Assembly: GCF_027744825.2 (NCBI RefSeq)
Contig: NC_071351.1
Location: 15,389,001 to 15,453,000, forward strand
Direction of reading: 5' to 3'
Origin: Synchiropus splendidus
Taxonomy: Eukaryota; Chordata; Actinopteri; Syngnathiformes; Callionymidae
DNA length: 64,000 nucleotides
Below, piece by piece: positions 11,601 through 27,499 of this stretch; positions within the stretch are counted from its first letter, which is position 1; every line of letters starts with the position of its first letter. Position numbers and translations under genes: made by a program. The notes below the pieces were generated by a model. That model did no database searches and was not told the DNA's origin. It was given only the letters and a program-made list of their open reading frames with translations.

Positions 11601-14600
11601 CATGTGTTGGGCCAACTACAGTCTCTCTTGAAACCGTTTTATGATGAAAGTTATTAGTGGAGTTTGTCTCAAACATCATTATTTGTTTATGTTTAAATAT
11701 AATAATTAGTTATAAAGTGTAGAGATATGAAACTCAATGTTTAACGTCTCTAGTAGAACCTGCTCTACCAGCTTTATTAAGGGGTTACATTGAGCCGTCT
11801 GTCTGCTGTATCTCATGTCTATTAACAGTTAACTTGGACCAGTCTGGACACATTTCCTAGATGTTATTGAAGAAATATTAGAAATAATGTTAATAAATGA
11901 TCATTTAGTCACATTCTATTCTCCAAATCATTATACAAACTGTCAGTCCTTTGTCTTGTGTGATGAAAAACCTTTTCACGATTCTCTACCACAAAATGGT
12001 TGAGTTTCATTGCCTTATTGAAGATTTCACTAATACTCTGACCGCTTTGGAATTTGTTAATGGTCCCTAACTGATACCAGGTTGTAGTATTAGTGCTGCC
12101 TGTGAGAATGTGTGCTCAATCAGTGAATACCGGAGCGGATGTGCGTCCAATATCCAACTATTGTCACCACGGTGTTTCACCGAGGCGTCAGTGCAGAGTG
12201 AGGCCTGCATGTGTTGATATGAACCAAGGCAGACGACCGCGTCAGAGAACCTATGAGGACCACTCCATCTAATAAAATAAACATGGATCCAGAGTCGACC
12301 AGTGTCATTATCGAAGGTTCCCTGTATTAAAAATAAGTTTAAAACTATGATCGTGAACCAAAGTCCACCACACCCTCCACAACTGTCACACAATGGTGTT
12401 GGCTGTCAAACACCTCGGAGCTTGACAGCGCGGCCTCGTCATGTTTATGTATGCATATCCAATGCAACGAGTGAGCTGTGTGTTTAGTGCATTTATCATG
12501 TGGTGCAGAATTGTCATCGTGGAGATAGTTTTTTGCAGAATATCGTGTAAGATAAGTTATTGGCCATCCCTAGTGATGAGTGAATATTCACCAAGCACAG
12601 TTTGAAGCACTGCATGTGTGGTCCATAGATAGAACACTCCAAGTAAGCAATGCGGCAGTGGTCTGGGCTTAGTCTCGGAGAGAACACAGCAGTGGTGCCC
12701 GATGACAACTGCTCTGAGAGACACAAAGGAAAAAACGCACGCAAAATCAGTGTCACTGAACTAGACTCATGACTTGACCATTTTCTTACCACATTTCCCT
12801 CCAGTAAGATCCACATAGAACAAAGAGGATCTGAAATAGAGGACATGAACATGAACACCTGCACATACTTGATTTCTGTGAAATCATTATGAGAGGAATT
12901 ACCTCCTGTTTGGGCAATATGTGAGACCAAGTCTGAAAGGCTCATGAGACCAGCCGACAAACACTACACCTGTGTCGCCAGGAGCCCAGAAACCCTGAAA
13001 AAGGAGGACATTTCAGGATGTTGATTATTCCACTTTCCAATATTAGTCACCTTAATATGGTATGGATTGTCACTGATGTTATAACAGTCTGAAAGCACAG
13101 TTAAATGAAACTGCACTGATACTAATAACTAACAATATTAACAGGCCAAAGGGCGTTATACCTGTCCAGGTGAGATATGTTCAGGCACTCCTTCCAACAC
13201 TGAGACGTTGTCACCTTCGATGTCCAAAACACAGAGCACTGGGGTGCTTTTGTTCACGAGGGCCTCACCCCAGTCTTCTTGGAAGAGGAACTGCTCCCCC
13301 TGCAGGCGAAATGCAAAAGGCGAAATGCAAAAATATGAAGCGAAATAATAGCAAGCAAACCCACGAATGTATTTACCTTCACAACTTCCTCTTTCGTTGC
13401 CCTGATCATATCTTCATCTGGAGCAGAAGTAAGTTCTGGTGACTTTGTCTGTGATCACATATTGGATAAGAAAGTTTAAAAATAAATATTTTTAATGGAA
13501 ATTTTAGTGCGTCTTCTGTGAGAAGCCTTGGTATTGAGTGAGGGATGACAGCTTAACATACTGACTAACCTGGAAGAAAGACTCTGTCTTTGGCTTCTTT
13601 TTTTCTGCGATGTACAAGAGATGGGTCTCAGAGTGGGACCAAACCAAACACCCAAACTGCGCTGATGACACAAACAAAAATTATTAGAATTAAATTAAAC
13701 TTTGTGGATGTTTCAGTCACTGTACATATCATTAACAATCATTAACATTTTATTTTTTCCCCAGCAACCAACATCACAGCACCACATCTGATATTGATCA
13801 AACAAAAAGGGTTTAAGAATCTGAGGTATGTACGATCAACTAAGGCGATAAATCCAACTGACTTTCGATGTTCAGTGTTGATATAAGCACTTACCGTCTT
13901 CATAAACTCTCCCATGCTTGTTAAGTGCAGTTAGATTGATGCTCTTCACTTTAATGTTTTTGCTCCAAATCTACAGTCAAGAAATATGTCAATTATAGTT
14001 TGTTCACTAAAGGGAGTAAATTAAATCAAATGCTCGGTTACCTCAAGAAAATACTTCTTTTCTCCTTTGACAGAAGTCTCTCTGACAACAGCCTTCATTG
14101 CTCCTGAAGGAGAATCTTTACTCAGCAGTCTGGAAAGATAAACAGATCCACGGGTATATTCGATATTCTGGGTTATGAGGGTCAAGGGGGTCGGACATGA
14201 AGGTAGAACTTTACATACTCTCCTTTGACTTCAGTGCAGTTTCCAGAAGTTCCAGAGAAGACAACAGATTTCTCATCATGAAACACTATGTACTGTCGGC
14301 AGAAATTTACGTTCTCACTTCTTTCCAAATCACGTTGGCTCCATTCTGCAAAGTTAAAGAGAGAAAAGTACTACTACTCGCAACATAACGCGTTGAACAG
14401 TGGGTGTTTTTAACTACAAACCTGTGTAAATGTTGCTGTATTTGCCGCCATATTGAGAAGTAATGACAGGTCCGACATCTGCCTTCTTCAACGAGGGAAA
14501 GAGGCTGAGGTTCCGGTAGAGTTCAGTTATTTCTTTTGGGTCTGTTTTCACCTGACGGCGAGTGACAGAACAACTCAAACCACGCTGAAGGAAAATGAGC

Positions 14601-14944
14601 TGACTCATTGCCCTAAACAATGATTCCCTTAAAACATTCATGTTTTAAGGCAACCACCACCATCAGTCGTACTCTTCCACAGTTCGATAACTCTGCTATA
14701 GTAACATTAACAACTACTATACCGGTCTCCTTCATAGATAAACGCAGTAAACGACAAATATTAAAGCAGGAAGTTCCACGTACAGCGAAGTGGAAACGAT
14801 TAAACACGTCGTGCTAGCTCGGTTGTATGACACAGTGACAAAACACCAGACTTATTAAGCATTTAAATCTCAGACACGAGTAGCACTATTTGATAGTGAA
14901 AGTATAACATATTTGGACAATTGTTTTCATACCTGTGACTTCAT
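8640..14944 (-). CDS. apeh: Acylaminoacyl-peptide hydrolase (acylamino-acid-releasing enzyme)
   Basis: About 22 coding exons can be followed. The first is 14933-14944 (ATG AAG TCA CAG, then GTATG), so the protein starts MKSQVKTDPKEITELYRNL. The middle exons give the beta-propeller part, with stretches such as TSQYGGKYSNIYT, WSHSETHLLYIAEKKKP, SPRLSPDHCRIAYLE and YDWYTKKTSVVVDVV. The C-terminal alpha/beta-hydrolase domain holds the nucleophile motif GGSHGG (about 9300), then GEDDRRVP with the likely catalytic Asp, and NNHSLSKVDAE with the likely catalytic His in the last exon. The stop is at 8640-8642. Known role: a cytosolic serine peptidase of the prolyl oligopeptidase family that removes N-acylated amino acids from short peptides. 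All triad motifs are present, so it looks functional. An AATAAA on the minus strand lies at about 8368-8373. Exact limits of some middle exons were not fixed. Confidence 0.93.
11529..12572. mobile_element. Non-autonomous hAT element inside an apeh intron
   Basis: About 1044 bp. The left end is TAGGGATGGGCGATAA and the right end TTATTGGCCATCCCTA, an imperfect inverted pair. A perfect 8-bp target duplication, GTGATGAG, flanks it at 11521-11528 and 12573-12580. This is the hAT signature. No transposase frame is visible. It lies between the apeh exons coding YDWYTKK and SPRLSPDHCR and has not damaged either splice site. Confidence 0.88.
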
Positions 14945-15406
14945 TTTCAAAGCACTGTGGACCGTTTGTCTGCGTTTGACCACACTGTAATCGCCTACAC
15001 AGCTCATGTACATCCCCACTTCCGGCTACAAAATAAACTCGAGTAAAAGTGAATGTTTAGCTCATGAAGCAAAAATGATTCACGGTTTTGTCGCCGAAGT
15101 TCAATTTCAATTCCGCATGAGCATAATTTGATAAATATTATTTAAGCGTGATTCGATTGGGCTTTTAAGTATAAGGCGGTTCCGGTGTGTAACCGGAAAT
15201 GAAGCGCTCAAATTATTCCATGATATACAGTTAATTTATATCACATTGTACGTCAACTGAAAAGAGTTTGCGTTCATAGCAAAATATGAATATTGAGATA
15301 TTGAGACGTGTAGCTGTGTGTAAGTATGGGTTTGCGCGTGCCCGCGCGCGCGTCTACCAACTGGTTCTGTCAGTCAGCTGGGTAGGTGGGGTCACTAAGA
15401 GCCAAG
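14945..15406. promoter_or_regulatory. Probable shared bidirectional promoter of apeh and capza1
   Basis: The start codons of two divergent genes are 462 bp apart with no other gene between. A run of alternating CG/GC lies at about 15330-15350 near the capza1 side. No TATA box was placed with confidence. Both genes are broadly expressed in vertebrates, so a CpG-type bidirectional promoter is a reasonable inference. Confidence 0.45.
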
Positions 15407-17676
<2,270 letters not shown>

Positions 17677-18444
17677 GTTGCGCTCATGATGGAAAGGACT
17701 CACCAAAGCAAACTTATCAGTATGGGGCAAGAAAAAAAAAACAATTAAAAAAAGTTAACCTGGAGTTTAAAAATCTGTTAGCTGTAGGTACTTGTCTGCA
17801 GAAAGGGAAACAGTGGCTATGGAGATTATCACGGAATGGAGTTGGTCGGTGGTTCTAAATGGGTGGAGTGAAAGTGTCAGGTTTGGAGGAGCTGTGGATT
17901 GGACTGCTACTTGAAAGTCACATTCAACAAAAGCATATCAGAAAGCACAAGTGAACTATTGCAACAATTAAGCACAGAAAATCCACATTACGGTTTGATT
18001 TTCGTAGCATAACCCTGAAAGCAGCTCTTTTCCAGCACTTTAACCTCTAACTTTTCTAAATGTCTAAGTTAGCTCTCCACCCGCTAGAGCAAGAATGAGC
18101 GTCAAAAGACAAAAGAACTGCTCTTCGGTTTCTCACTCAACACCTTAATCGCTGCGTAACTTTTCCTGTCTGAAGGGAAAATCTCATTTTACCAAGATTT
18201 ATTTGCCAAAATCTCTTTCCTATGGTAAAGAACTCCATGCCCCCACCTGTATGCAAATTTCTATTTTAATACGCTGGTTAATGTTGGAGTCTTAACTGTA
18301 ACAATTTGTCGTATCGGTCAATGCCAAGTGATTATTTAAGGTTGTCACCTTGACTTCCTGTAATTGAAACTGTGCTGTGGTAAACCTTCACCTGTGTGCT
18401 GACCAGTAAAACTTCAGGACTGAATTGCCCCATTCTACTGTATA

Positions 18445-18522
18445 AATAAATGAAGTGAACATGTATGAGTGTATCTTTGTGAAGCATCTACACAATGGAT
18501 CACAAGTCATAGAAAATTTATT
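18445..18522. terminator. Convergent polyadenylation signals of capza1 and cttnbp2nl
   Basis: AATAAA on the plus strand at 18445-18450 fits the end of capza1. AATAAA on the minus strand at 18517-18522 fits the end of cttnbp2nl. Less than 70 bp separate them, so the two transcripts end tail-to-tail and may overlap slightly. Confidence 0.6.
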
Positions 18523-19057
18523 AAAAACATTTGCAGAATAGGAACCGGAGGTATGTCAAACTTAGAAGGATATAAAGCCTGTGAATACTAGTCATATGTG
18601 AAAAAAGTAAACATTTGTTAGGACATGGTTTTACATTGATGTGCAAATGTGCTCTCCCTTTTTATTATGTGATTTGAAAATGAATGTGCACTCAGTGACT
18701 ATCGATGAAAGATTGTGCTTCAAGGAGAAAACCCTTTCAACCATCAGGCAGTGTTGGTAAACAAAAACATGGTTATAAATGCTTAATTTGTCCTCATAGA
18801 GAAGGAACTCATCCAAAAAATGTGCTGTTTTGTTATATCTCAGTTATAGACTGTTAAATAATAATTCTACTTAACCTCTAAGTTGAGACTAAAGTGTAAT
18901 GCCTTGTGAGATTCAATTTCTTGCTACGATCGATGGAAACCATATTTGTGAAAGGTAGTGATGTGTTCAAAGCACCACCTTTACAACTTAGGACTTGTGA
19001 TTTTTTTGATTACATGAGGGCAATAAAATTAATATAAAATATAGTTCCATTCGTCTG

Positions 19058-22000
19058 TTAGCTGCCGGATGACAAAACCAGGTCTGGTTCCGTGGACCCC
19101 TCCTGTCCACTGTTATGTCCGCAGTTTCCTGTGAGTTCCGGGAAGAGGCTACTCTGCGCTGAATGAAGTGGCGAGCCTGGAGTTGGGCTCATACCAGGTT
19201 TCTTAGGCGGAATCGGAGGCGGATAAATCTTCTCCGACCGGGGGGTGAGTGGGGAACGAATGCCTGGAGACAGAGGCCCAGAAGGAGACCTTCCCCCTGT
19301 CGGGGAGGCCGCTAGGTTTCTGTAGTCTGTGCCAAATGGAGAGTTGCTGGTTGGTGCTAACTTGACTCCCCCCTGCTGGCTGGTGAAGCGGGACAGCACT
19401 TGTGTGACGGTGTTACGGGCCAGCTGCTTAGCGGAGCTGTATTCTGCTGGAGAAGAGATGGAGGAGGTGGTGGGGGAGAGATCCCTGGGGGAAAGAGGGC
19501 AACCGTGCTGCTGTTGCTCCAACTCAGCCTGAGCCTGGAACTTGTGCCTGGCTGCCTGGAACCTCTGGTTGACCCCTGCCTGGTAGGACGACTGGAAGCT
19601 TGGACGCTTGGTCAACACCGGGGATGCGAGTGGAGAAGATGAGAGGGATGAGGCGGCGGTACTGGAAGGAGACTGAGGGTGAGGAGAAAGCGGAGAATGC
19701 AAGACCACTCCACTTCCATTTTCCTGCGTGGCTTCATGAGGGAGCTCCTTGTGCAGGTGGTGTCCGTTGGTCTTCGCTGACATGCTTTTTGGGGTCACGC
19801 TTCCGTCCGGCTCGGTCTGAACAGAAGTGGTCATTTTTGATACTTTTGTCTTAGGTTCTTCTTTACACCCCCTGAGCGCCGCTAGTTGCAGATTCAGCTC
19901 ATCAACCTGTTTCTCAAGTCCTCCACTCTTCTCTTTCTCCTTGCTGATTAGAACCTTCAGCTGCTCTCGTTCCGTATCAAACTCAGCCAGCTGCTTCTCA
20001 GATCTCGCCTCCAGCTGAGCTGCCCTGCTCTTCTCAGCTTCCAGCATTGCTTGAAGCTGCTCCAAGGTCGTCCTCTCTTCTTGGAGCAAGACCTGGAGGT
20101 GGTTGGCTTTCTGGGCCTCCTCCTGAGCCTGGCTGCTGGCTCTCTGCAGCTCCACCGACAGGGTGGAGGAGAGATCTTGTTGCTGGGACAGCGACTCCTC
20201 GACCTGAGTCACGGCCTGAGCCTGCTCCTTCTGCAGCCTTTGCACAGCTGCACGCTCGGCTTCCAGCTGGAAAAGAATATGAGACGGAGATGAGTCCTGA
20301 AATAGTTTGGAAACCTAAAACAAGTGGCCGCATTTGCAACATGTGGCCACAAGATGGGAGCAAAGGCTTCGGTTTTTATTGCGATCACTTTTTTGCGTAT
20401 CATCAAATGAAACATCGAAGTTAGATAAACATAAAAAAACATGTAATATTCTATCCAGCCTAGCTGTAAAATTATTAGGTCATATGAGCTCAATAAACCA
20501 CAATGTCACGGATGTTATAAACGTTTTATGTTGTCTGTGTGTGTAATCATTACACACAATGAGGCGTCTTACATAAGATGTTTTGTGTCTGCCAGCGCTG
20601 ACTTTGCTTTAGTCATCAATATCCATTCTCACAGGTTTCCGCAGGCAGTAAAACCTCAGGGTGAAACAATAGCCACTTCCTCAGCTTCCTCTGGAACAGC
20701 CTTGTGTTACACAGAAGTCAGCGATTGGGCTTTTAATGAATGTCCTTACTCAGTTCTTTGTAGATGTTTTAAAATGTTATTCATTATTTAGTTTGTACCA
20801 ATGGTTGCCAAATGCCAAAGCACCATTTTGAGACAGTAAACCCTAGAAATAGTGGGGTAAAAGACGGTACTGATTTGTGGTGAAAAGACAAAGTGTTCTC
20901 CTGATGCTAACTAAATACAAAGCATACACAAGTCACCAATTGGAATCGCTTCAGAAGGAGGCAGTAGGGATGGTAGTACCACAAAGTACACAAGACAATA
21001 TGGGATTTTGCCTCGTGAGAAAAGTGCTTGACATTAATTTCTAAAGTAGTTGACTAGTTGAATGGATCAATAATAAGCCACATTGGTCAGCAGTCTAATT
21101 AGTCTAGAGAAGTAGAGCTGACCTTTGACCTGTGCTCGTCAGGATCGTCTCCTCACTGACCTGTTCCCGTACCTTCATAAATTTTAATCATTGTTTTATG
21201 CTTGTTTGTTTGCCTTCATTACTATGTTTCTTTTTTAGATGTAAACTGTGAGCGTTTTAGTTCTTAGTCAGGGAATGACAGTATGCGTCCAGGCTGCTAC
21301 CTTCTGGTAATGCTATTTCGCCCTGTCATTTTTGTGTATTTTAATTAATAAATGACACTTCAAATTAACCGTATAGAAGCTATATTTTTATTCACAAACC
21401 AATGAACCATATAAATCAATCTGAGTTGTCGCTTGTACTATACTATGCATGGTTCATTGTCGTCTATACAGTTCAGTAAATAAAGATGACTTATTTCCAT
21501 TTATGTATAATGTCAACCCTATTTAAAGGGGGCGATACTGTTAGTGACACCGTGACGTGTACCTGCTGTAGTAGACAGTCTCGCTCCGTCTGCAGCATGT
21601 AAGTGAAGTGATCATTCTGAGCAGAGTCTTGCATGTGCTTCCGTTTCTCCTCTTGCAGGTCAGCGATCACCTATCAAAGACACACCATTATTGTTAAGAA
21701 GAGATGGATTTAGGTCTCTAAACTCCTCAATCATGTCAGCTAGCAATCCATCTTACTCTCCGGTGCCTGTTTTCTACAGCAGCCAACTGGTCCATCATCC
21801 GCTCTTGAAGCTGTTTGCAGTGACTCATGACAATCTTAAGCACAGCCAGAGGGTTCGGGCCCACTGGCCCATCCTGCAGGTCCATGCGAGGTAGTGTGTG
21901 TTGATCCCCCGACTTGCTGTCGCGCTGCAGGGCCAGAAACGGGTCGCTGAGGTTGTACTGCCCGTAACGCTCCTGGATGAAAGCGTCTCTGTGTTGAGCC

Positions 22001-25000
22001 TTCAGGAGAGAACCATTTGAAAAAACATTTAACTTTATTTAGAACATTTACATCAATATGAGTTGAAAAGTTGATTCTTTCTGACTTTTATTAGTTGATA
22101 TCTTCTTTACTTTGTACAGTCAACTTTAATGTCTGTATTTTTGTGTAGAGACTTGCATTACAGACAAGAACGCACTCTGTATGCATCAATCTGGGCATAA
22201 ATGGCATTTTCAGGAAGTGTTTTTGTCAGTGTGAGCACAAACAGATGGTCATTCCCTTCAATCAAAACAAGAAGAGGTGAGAGGAACTGTACAACCCCAA
22301 CCGAGGGGCAGATGTTAACACCTCCCTTGGGATGCAGTCGTAAAAAAGGACCACAAAAAAAAAATAAACAGAGTTGTGAATGTATAGGAAGTTAATCATT
22401 ATTATTATTATTACTTGTATTCAATAAAAAAAACGTGTGCTCATTTATGGCATATACTGCCACTCAGGACCAGACTCTTCGCCCCCAGTTTTCAGTCGAC
22501 CCCTCCAGCAGTCTGCCCCCACCGTCGTGCCCCTGCTCATACATGTATGACACCACATTCCTCTGCCACTTCATCGTTGTTATGGAGAAAATGTCCCTCT
22601 GAGTGAAACAGTAGACGACAAATAAAGCTATGGACTGAAGTGAAATCTTTGATAAAGATTGGACCAATTTATATTCTGTGACAAGATTTGAGAAATGGAG
22701 GGCACCAGTCTGCATTTGAGTGTTTCAATGTGACCCTCAATGGAGAGTTTCATTCTTCACCGTCAGTCTTTGTCTCCATCTATGTGAGAGGGGGTCAAAA
22801 CTATGCTTGTTATTAGTAGTAATCCACTGATAAGACATGAACCCACTCACAAATCGGACTGTACAGACACAATCTGACCATCTCTTTGTGCCAGATTCTA
22901 ATGACAGTGACACCGGTCCATTATGAGAGGGGAGGACAAACAGAAGTACAGGGCCGAAACCCCCAAGTGTCCCCCAATTAACACTAGGCAGCCCCAAACT
23001 ACTAGAGTCTTGCTCTTCAGAAAATTGTTAAAGAAGCCAGTTAGTTTTAACTGAGCTTCTTAATTGATGCTCAGACTCCTTGTATACTCAAATAATGTGT
23101 GGAACTATGTAGTTTTTTCTTACTCAAATTGATTTCATCTTGTTCCTGCCATTTCATTTACGTATTTTGTTAATCATTGTTTTTTTCTTAAACCCATGAA
23201 GTCTCATTCAGTTTGCCTCTGACATGACACAATAGTAAATTATCATGAAATATAAAAATATAAATAAAATAAATAATACTACTAATAACAACATAAGAGT
23301 AGAGCGAGTTTGGGTTATGGTGGACAATCTGATCCTTTCCACCAGGGAAATTCTCCGTCACTCAAAATCCCTCAGCCCTGAGGACAGTCACAGACACAGT
23401 CATCCTCTTGTGAGAGCTGAAAAACTCCCAGGAATCTTGTTTCCTTTCCTCTTTAACCTCTTAACAACGAATACAATAAACTTCAGTGGAGCTATAGATA
23501 CCCCGGAACAGTGATGTGCAAATGGATGCTTACACTAACGAGCACTTAAATAAATACCTGAAAAAACCCTCCCTTACAGAAACTGACGTGCTGTCTTCTT
23601 CATTATGGCCCTCGCATAGCTCGTAGTCTCCCGGGTAGCGACTCAAATCCTGAAGCTTTGCAGCATGGGTTATAGGGAAAAATATGCATTCCTTCTGAAG
23701 CTGTCTTCGCCTGGGTCTGACAGTGAGACTCACACACAAAAGAAGTGCAGGACCAGACCTGCCACATAAGAACAGCCTTTCATTCAAACTAAACGTACAT
23801 AATCCCAAGCATCCTCACCGCAGAAGCGCACTAAAGAGATCTGCATTTAAGACAACTTTGGAGATCTAATCTGAGAACAGGAAGTGAAAAAAATAGCAAC
23901 ACTTCCTGCGCTAAATTGGTGACTCTAAATTGCGTGTTTTTAGTTTGAGTTTCAGTGATTGCCATCAGTGCAAGCAAAGGTGTGTGTGCTCTACACTCCT
24001 ACTTCCTCCACACCTCATGGAACACCTACCTCAGACGGCACAACTTCAAGTCGAGCTTGTGAAGAGGTACATACGAGTCATCCAGGTAATGTTTAACTGC
24101 AGGACGAGTCACAGTAGTGGGTGGAAGCAAGCCCTTGTAGGGCAAAATAGGGATCAGGTGACACAGAATATAAGTTTTCTTTTATCAGAGTAAAATGAAA
24201 GGTGAGGTGGTTCTCTGAGTAGGATTGACTGGTCACTGGAAAGGGCGCCACCCCAAACAGAGGGGATGAATTAATGTTCACAGGCAAAAATGGAGCATTT
24301 AATTATCTTTAATTCAAAACCAAATGAATCCCTGAATATGTATATTTAAATATGAACTCAATCAAATGTACTGGTAAGCATTATAGGATTTAAATAATTA
24401 TAATTACATGGAAAAAACAGTGGTTACTTAAGTGGTTCGTTTGCACTCAACTCTACATTCATAGCCAGATCCAAAAAGCAGCTTGTTTTCCAAAGCCTTC
24501 ACGCTCAAATACATTTCTACAAGACAGAAACTATCTCAGGACTCAGTGCTTATTCACTGTCGATTAATGCGAGATATCTCGCTGTCCACCGACCACAAAG
24601 ACAAGATAATAATAGCAGGTTGGACAGATAAAGACGTTCATCTAGCGCAGCCAATGTGCCACTCCTCTTGGAATGCATGACCTGTTTTTGGTGTCGTGTT
24701 CGCAGGAATGTTCCCTCTGGTTAAATCAGTGTCCTGGGTGATGAGAATGAAGAGCAGTGTAGTAATAAATCAGTAGGAACAAGTCCCATCGATGACAGCA
24801 TCTAGCTGGCCTCATGCTGCAGACAGAGCATTTTGTTTCCAGGTATAGCCTCCCCCAGTTTAATATAGTATAAAGCCTATATTAAACTGTGAAAATGTAG
24901 ACATTACTGGTAGGAAGTCAGTGATTTGAGGCTACACAATAAACACTACAGATTTTGTGTGTGGGCAGATGGGTCATGGTCAAGCATAAAAGACTCCCCA

Positions 25001-26436
25001 TGAGTCGACTAGGTGTGAGGGGAGAAGGAAGGAAAGAGAAGCGCAGTCAACAGAGCAACAGTGTGGTTGTCCGCAGGCTTTTCCATCTGGGATGTCGCCA
25101 TGCAGGATGTGTTATAACTGGTTTGATTGGAGGAGTTTACCTCGAGGTACCGGCTTTGTTCAGTTCGTAAGCTAAACATTCCTCTTGTTTGTGGCTGCTC
25201 ACTGTGTTCAGGGTGCATACAACTTCAACCAAGCATGGAGCAGCTGCTGCAGCCACAGAGGGAGCCAATCAGACCAACATTGCACAGCTCCAGAGCTGCG
25301 GGACAGCACTGCTCATTCAGTGGAACATGAATGAGTGACCAGGCAAAAACAGCCAGCACACTTGTTTTCAGACCTTCAACCATTCAACATCTGCTGCATG
25401 TTAATGCTGCTCTGTGATGTCGGAGCAGCTGCTCATAGTGAGGTCTCGGCCTGCCACGGCCAAGGATACAGATTAAGGGGTGCACACGAGGGTCTTTGAC
25501 CCTATATGAAGCATATCAAAGCATATCTATGCCACAATTTGTTGTTGCTCCCTTTGGAGGCATCAGTACCAAATCTGTCACTGTCAACAGTGGACACATG
25601 ACAGCATTAGAGCATCAGGCGGAATGAAAGCTGAAACAAAACTTATCTTCAAATGATGTGTGAATTATTGATTAAGCTTTCATAATGATACAAATGCTCT
25701 TAAATATAGAACAAATGCTTGGGAGCTTCTATTCCACTAATCTTGATTAAAAATAGTAATAAAATTAATTTAAGTTTCCAGGAATAGACTGACCAGGACC
25801 AGAAATGATCTCATCATGGGGACACAGAAATAGGGCCTTGACCATCCACAATGTTTATGTTCGGTTAGAATAATACATCCAGGAAACCAATGCAGCCCCT
25901 CTGCTATTGTCCTCACGAGTGTGGCTTCCACCTTTTCCTGTTTACACATCCATTCACTGTACGGACACATTCTTTTTGCCAGTGTAATAGGGATTATTTT
26001 TGAACAACCTGCAGTGTAAAAAAAAATCTTGGTCATTGTCAGTCTTTTTTTCCTGTTTGAGATCTATGAAACCAAATTGTAACTAGGCCTTGGCAGCCAC
26101 CTACTGTGGAGCCGCACATCCACCGCTGCATGCCATTGACTTCAATATTTACTCTCAAAACATGCCCCACTATACATGCTCTAGTCCATGTTTTTCGCCC
26201 CCCTGTGTGCTGAAAAAGTGAACTATGTATGCAGCTGGTAAAAAACTTAGACATAGACATGATATAAATGCAAGGTCCTCTAACCTAAATTTGTGTTATC
26301 AAATATAATAACTGTGATGGTATGTCATGGGTCTTACCCTGAAGGCATGGATAACCACGTCCTGGGCCTCCAGCTCGCCCTCCAGGATGCTGAGGAAAGT
26401 CAGCAGCTCTGTTCTGCTCAGAGCCTCCACATCCAT
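19058..26436 (-). CDS. cttnbp2nl: CTTNBP2 N-terminal-like protein, four coding exons
   Basis: Coding exons: 26338-26436, 21757-21999, 21563-21670 and 19058-20266, total 552 residues. The start MDVEALSRTELLTFLSILE is the family N-terminus. Exon 2 has HRDAFIQERYGQYNLSDPFLALQRD. Exon 3 and the first part of exon 4 are a long coiled coil rich in Glu, Gln, Lys and Leu. The tail is Ser/Pro-rich with the family stretches SYQAGVNQRFQAARHKFQ, QLARNTVTQVLSRFTSQQGG and the proline-rich PPPIPPKKPG, ending VLSSGS. It lacks the ankyrin repeats of the larger paralogue CTTNBP2, which supports the NL assignment. Members bind cortactin and striatin/PP2A (STRIPAK) complexes and associate with actin. Human CTTNBP2NL lies near CAPZA1, as here. 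Possible untranslated first exons with GT donors lie near 27520 and 27979 on the minus strand. Confidence 0.92.
22000..26337 (-). other. Long first coding intron of cttnbp2nl
   Basis: About 4.3 kb between coding exons 1 and 2. It holds A/T-rich sequence, a short ATT run near 22398-22412 and no recognised exon, RNA gene or complete mobile element. Short open frames here are unlike known proteins. Confidence 0.6.
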
Positions 26437-27499
26437 TGTCTCCTGGGAAAGGGAGACAGGGGTGACATTTTTAAGCAGCGAGTCATTTTGAAAATGATAG
26501 ATGCTCAACGTTCCAATGGCCCCATCTGTGGTTTAAATGGGCTGTGCTTTAGGTAATAAACAAGAAACCATTAGCATGCAAAGCTTCTGAGGGACCCTCA
26601 AATCCTGTAATTACACAGAGACGATATGATCATTTAAAATATGTTGAACGCAAACAATCTTTACACGGACTCTCTATAAACACAGGCCAAGTTTAAACAT
26701 AAGTTTGGAATTTTGTAATATGTTTGGTGAACTAAATGGTGAGGCGAAATTCATTTGAAAGGGCAGCTTGTCAAAAGGTTATTAGGGGTCACCAGATGGG
26801 ACCACAGAGAATTTGGGGGCAGAACATGACAAGAAAAAAAACACACACACACACAGAACATTTTTTTTTAATGTATCGAGTTGTTAATGTTTTTTTTCGA
26901 TGATTAATTATTAATCTAAAAATAAGTGTTTACAACCGAACAACTTGGTCGAACATACTCGCCTTATCAACTACCATGAAAAATCATTCCAACATTCCGT
27001 GAATGCCCACACCATGGGAGCCCTTTCTCAAGCGCAAATCCCCCAAAACCATCTCAAAGGGTGTCGAGTTACTTGCAGTTCACCTCCGTAACAAACGCTC
27101 TTCTTAGGGTGTTATTTTTTCAATATTCCAGGTAAATCATTGAAGACCTTTTTGTTTACTTAAGCCGCTCGAGTCTATTTTATTGCGCTTTAATCTTCAT
27201 ATCACAAGGTGTCATCTGCCTGGAGAATCACACTGGGGTGGTTGCGGAGAAACAGAACAGGAGACACCTGCTCTTCCATTACTCTTTGTTTACCATTAGC
27301 GTGGTGTATTTCTCGCATTATTGTACCCTTAAATGGCAGATGGTTTTACTTACGTTTTTAAACATTTTATCAGTGAGGTTTAATTCAAGAAAAATCGTAC
27401 AATTGATGACAAAGCCACCTTCACTCAAACACGTCAAGATGGCTTACTAAAAAAAGCTATTCAACATGGCAAAAGAAAAGTGTAACTTGTTAGTAAATA

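Noticed and set aside
20034..20424. Open frames of 109-125 codons opposite and beside cttnbp2nl exon 4
   Set aside because: They are shadows of the GC-rich coiled-coil exon and have no family resemblance.
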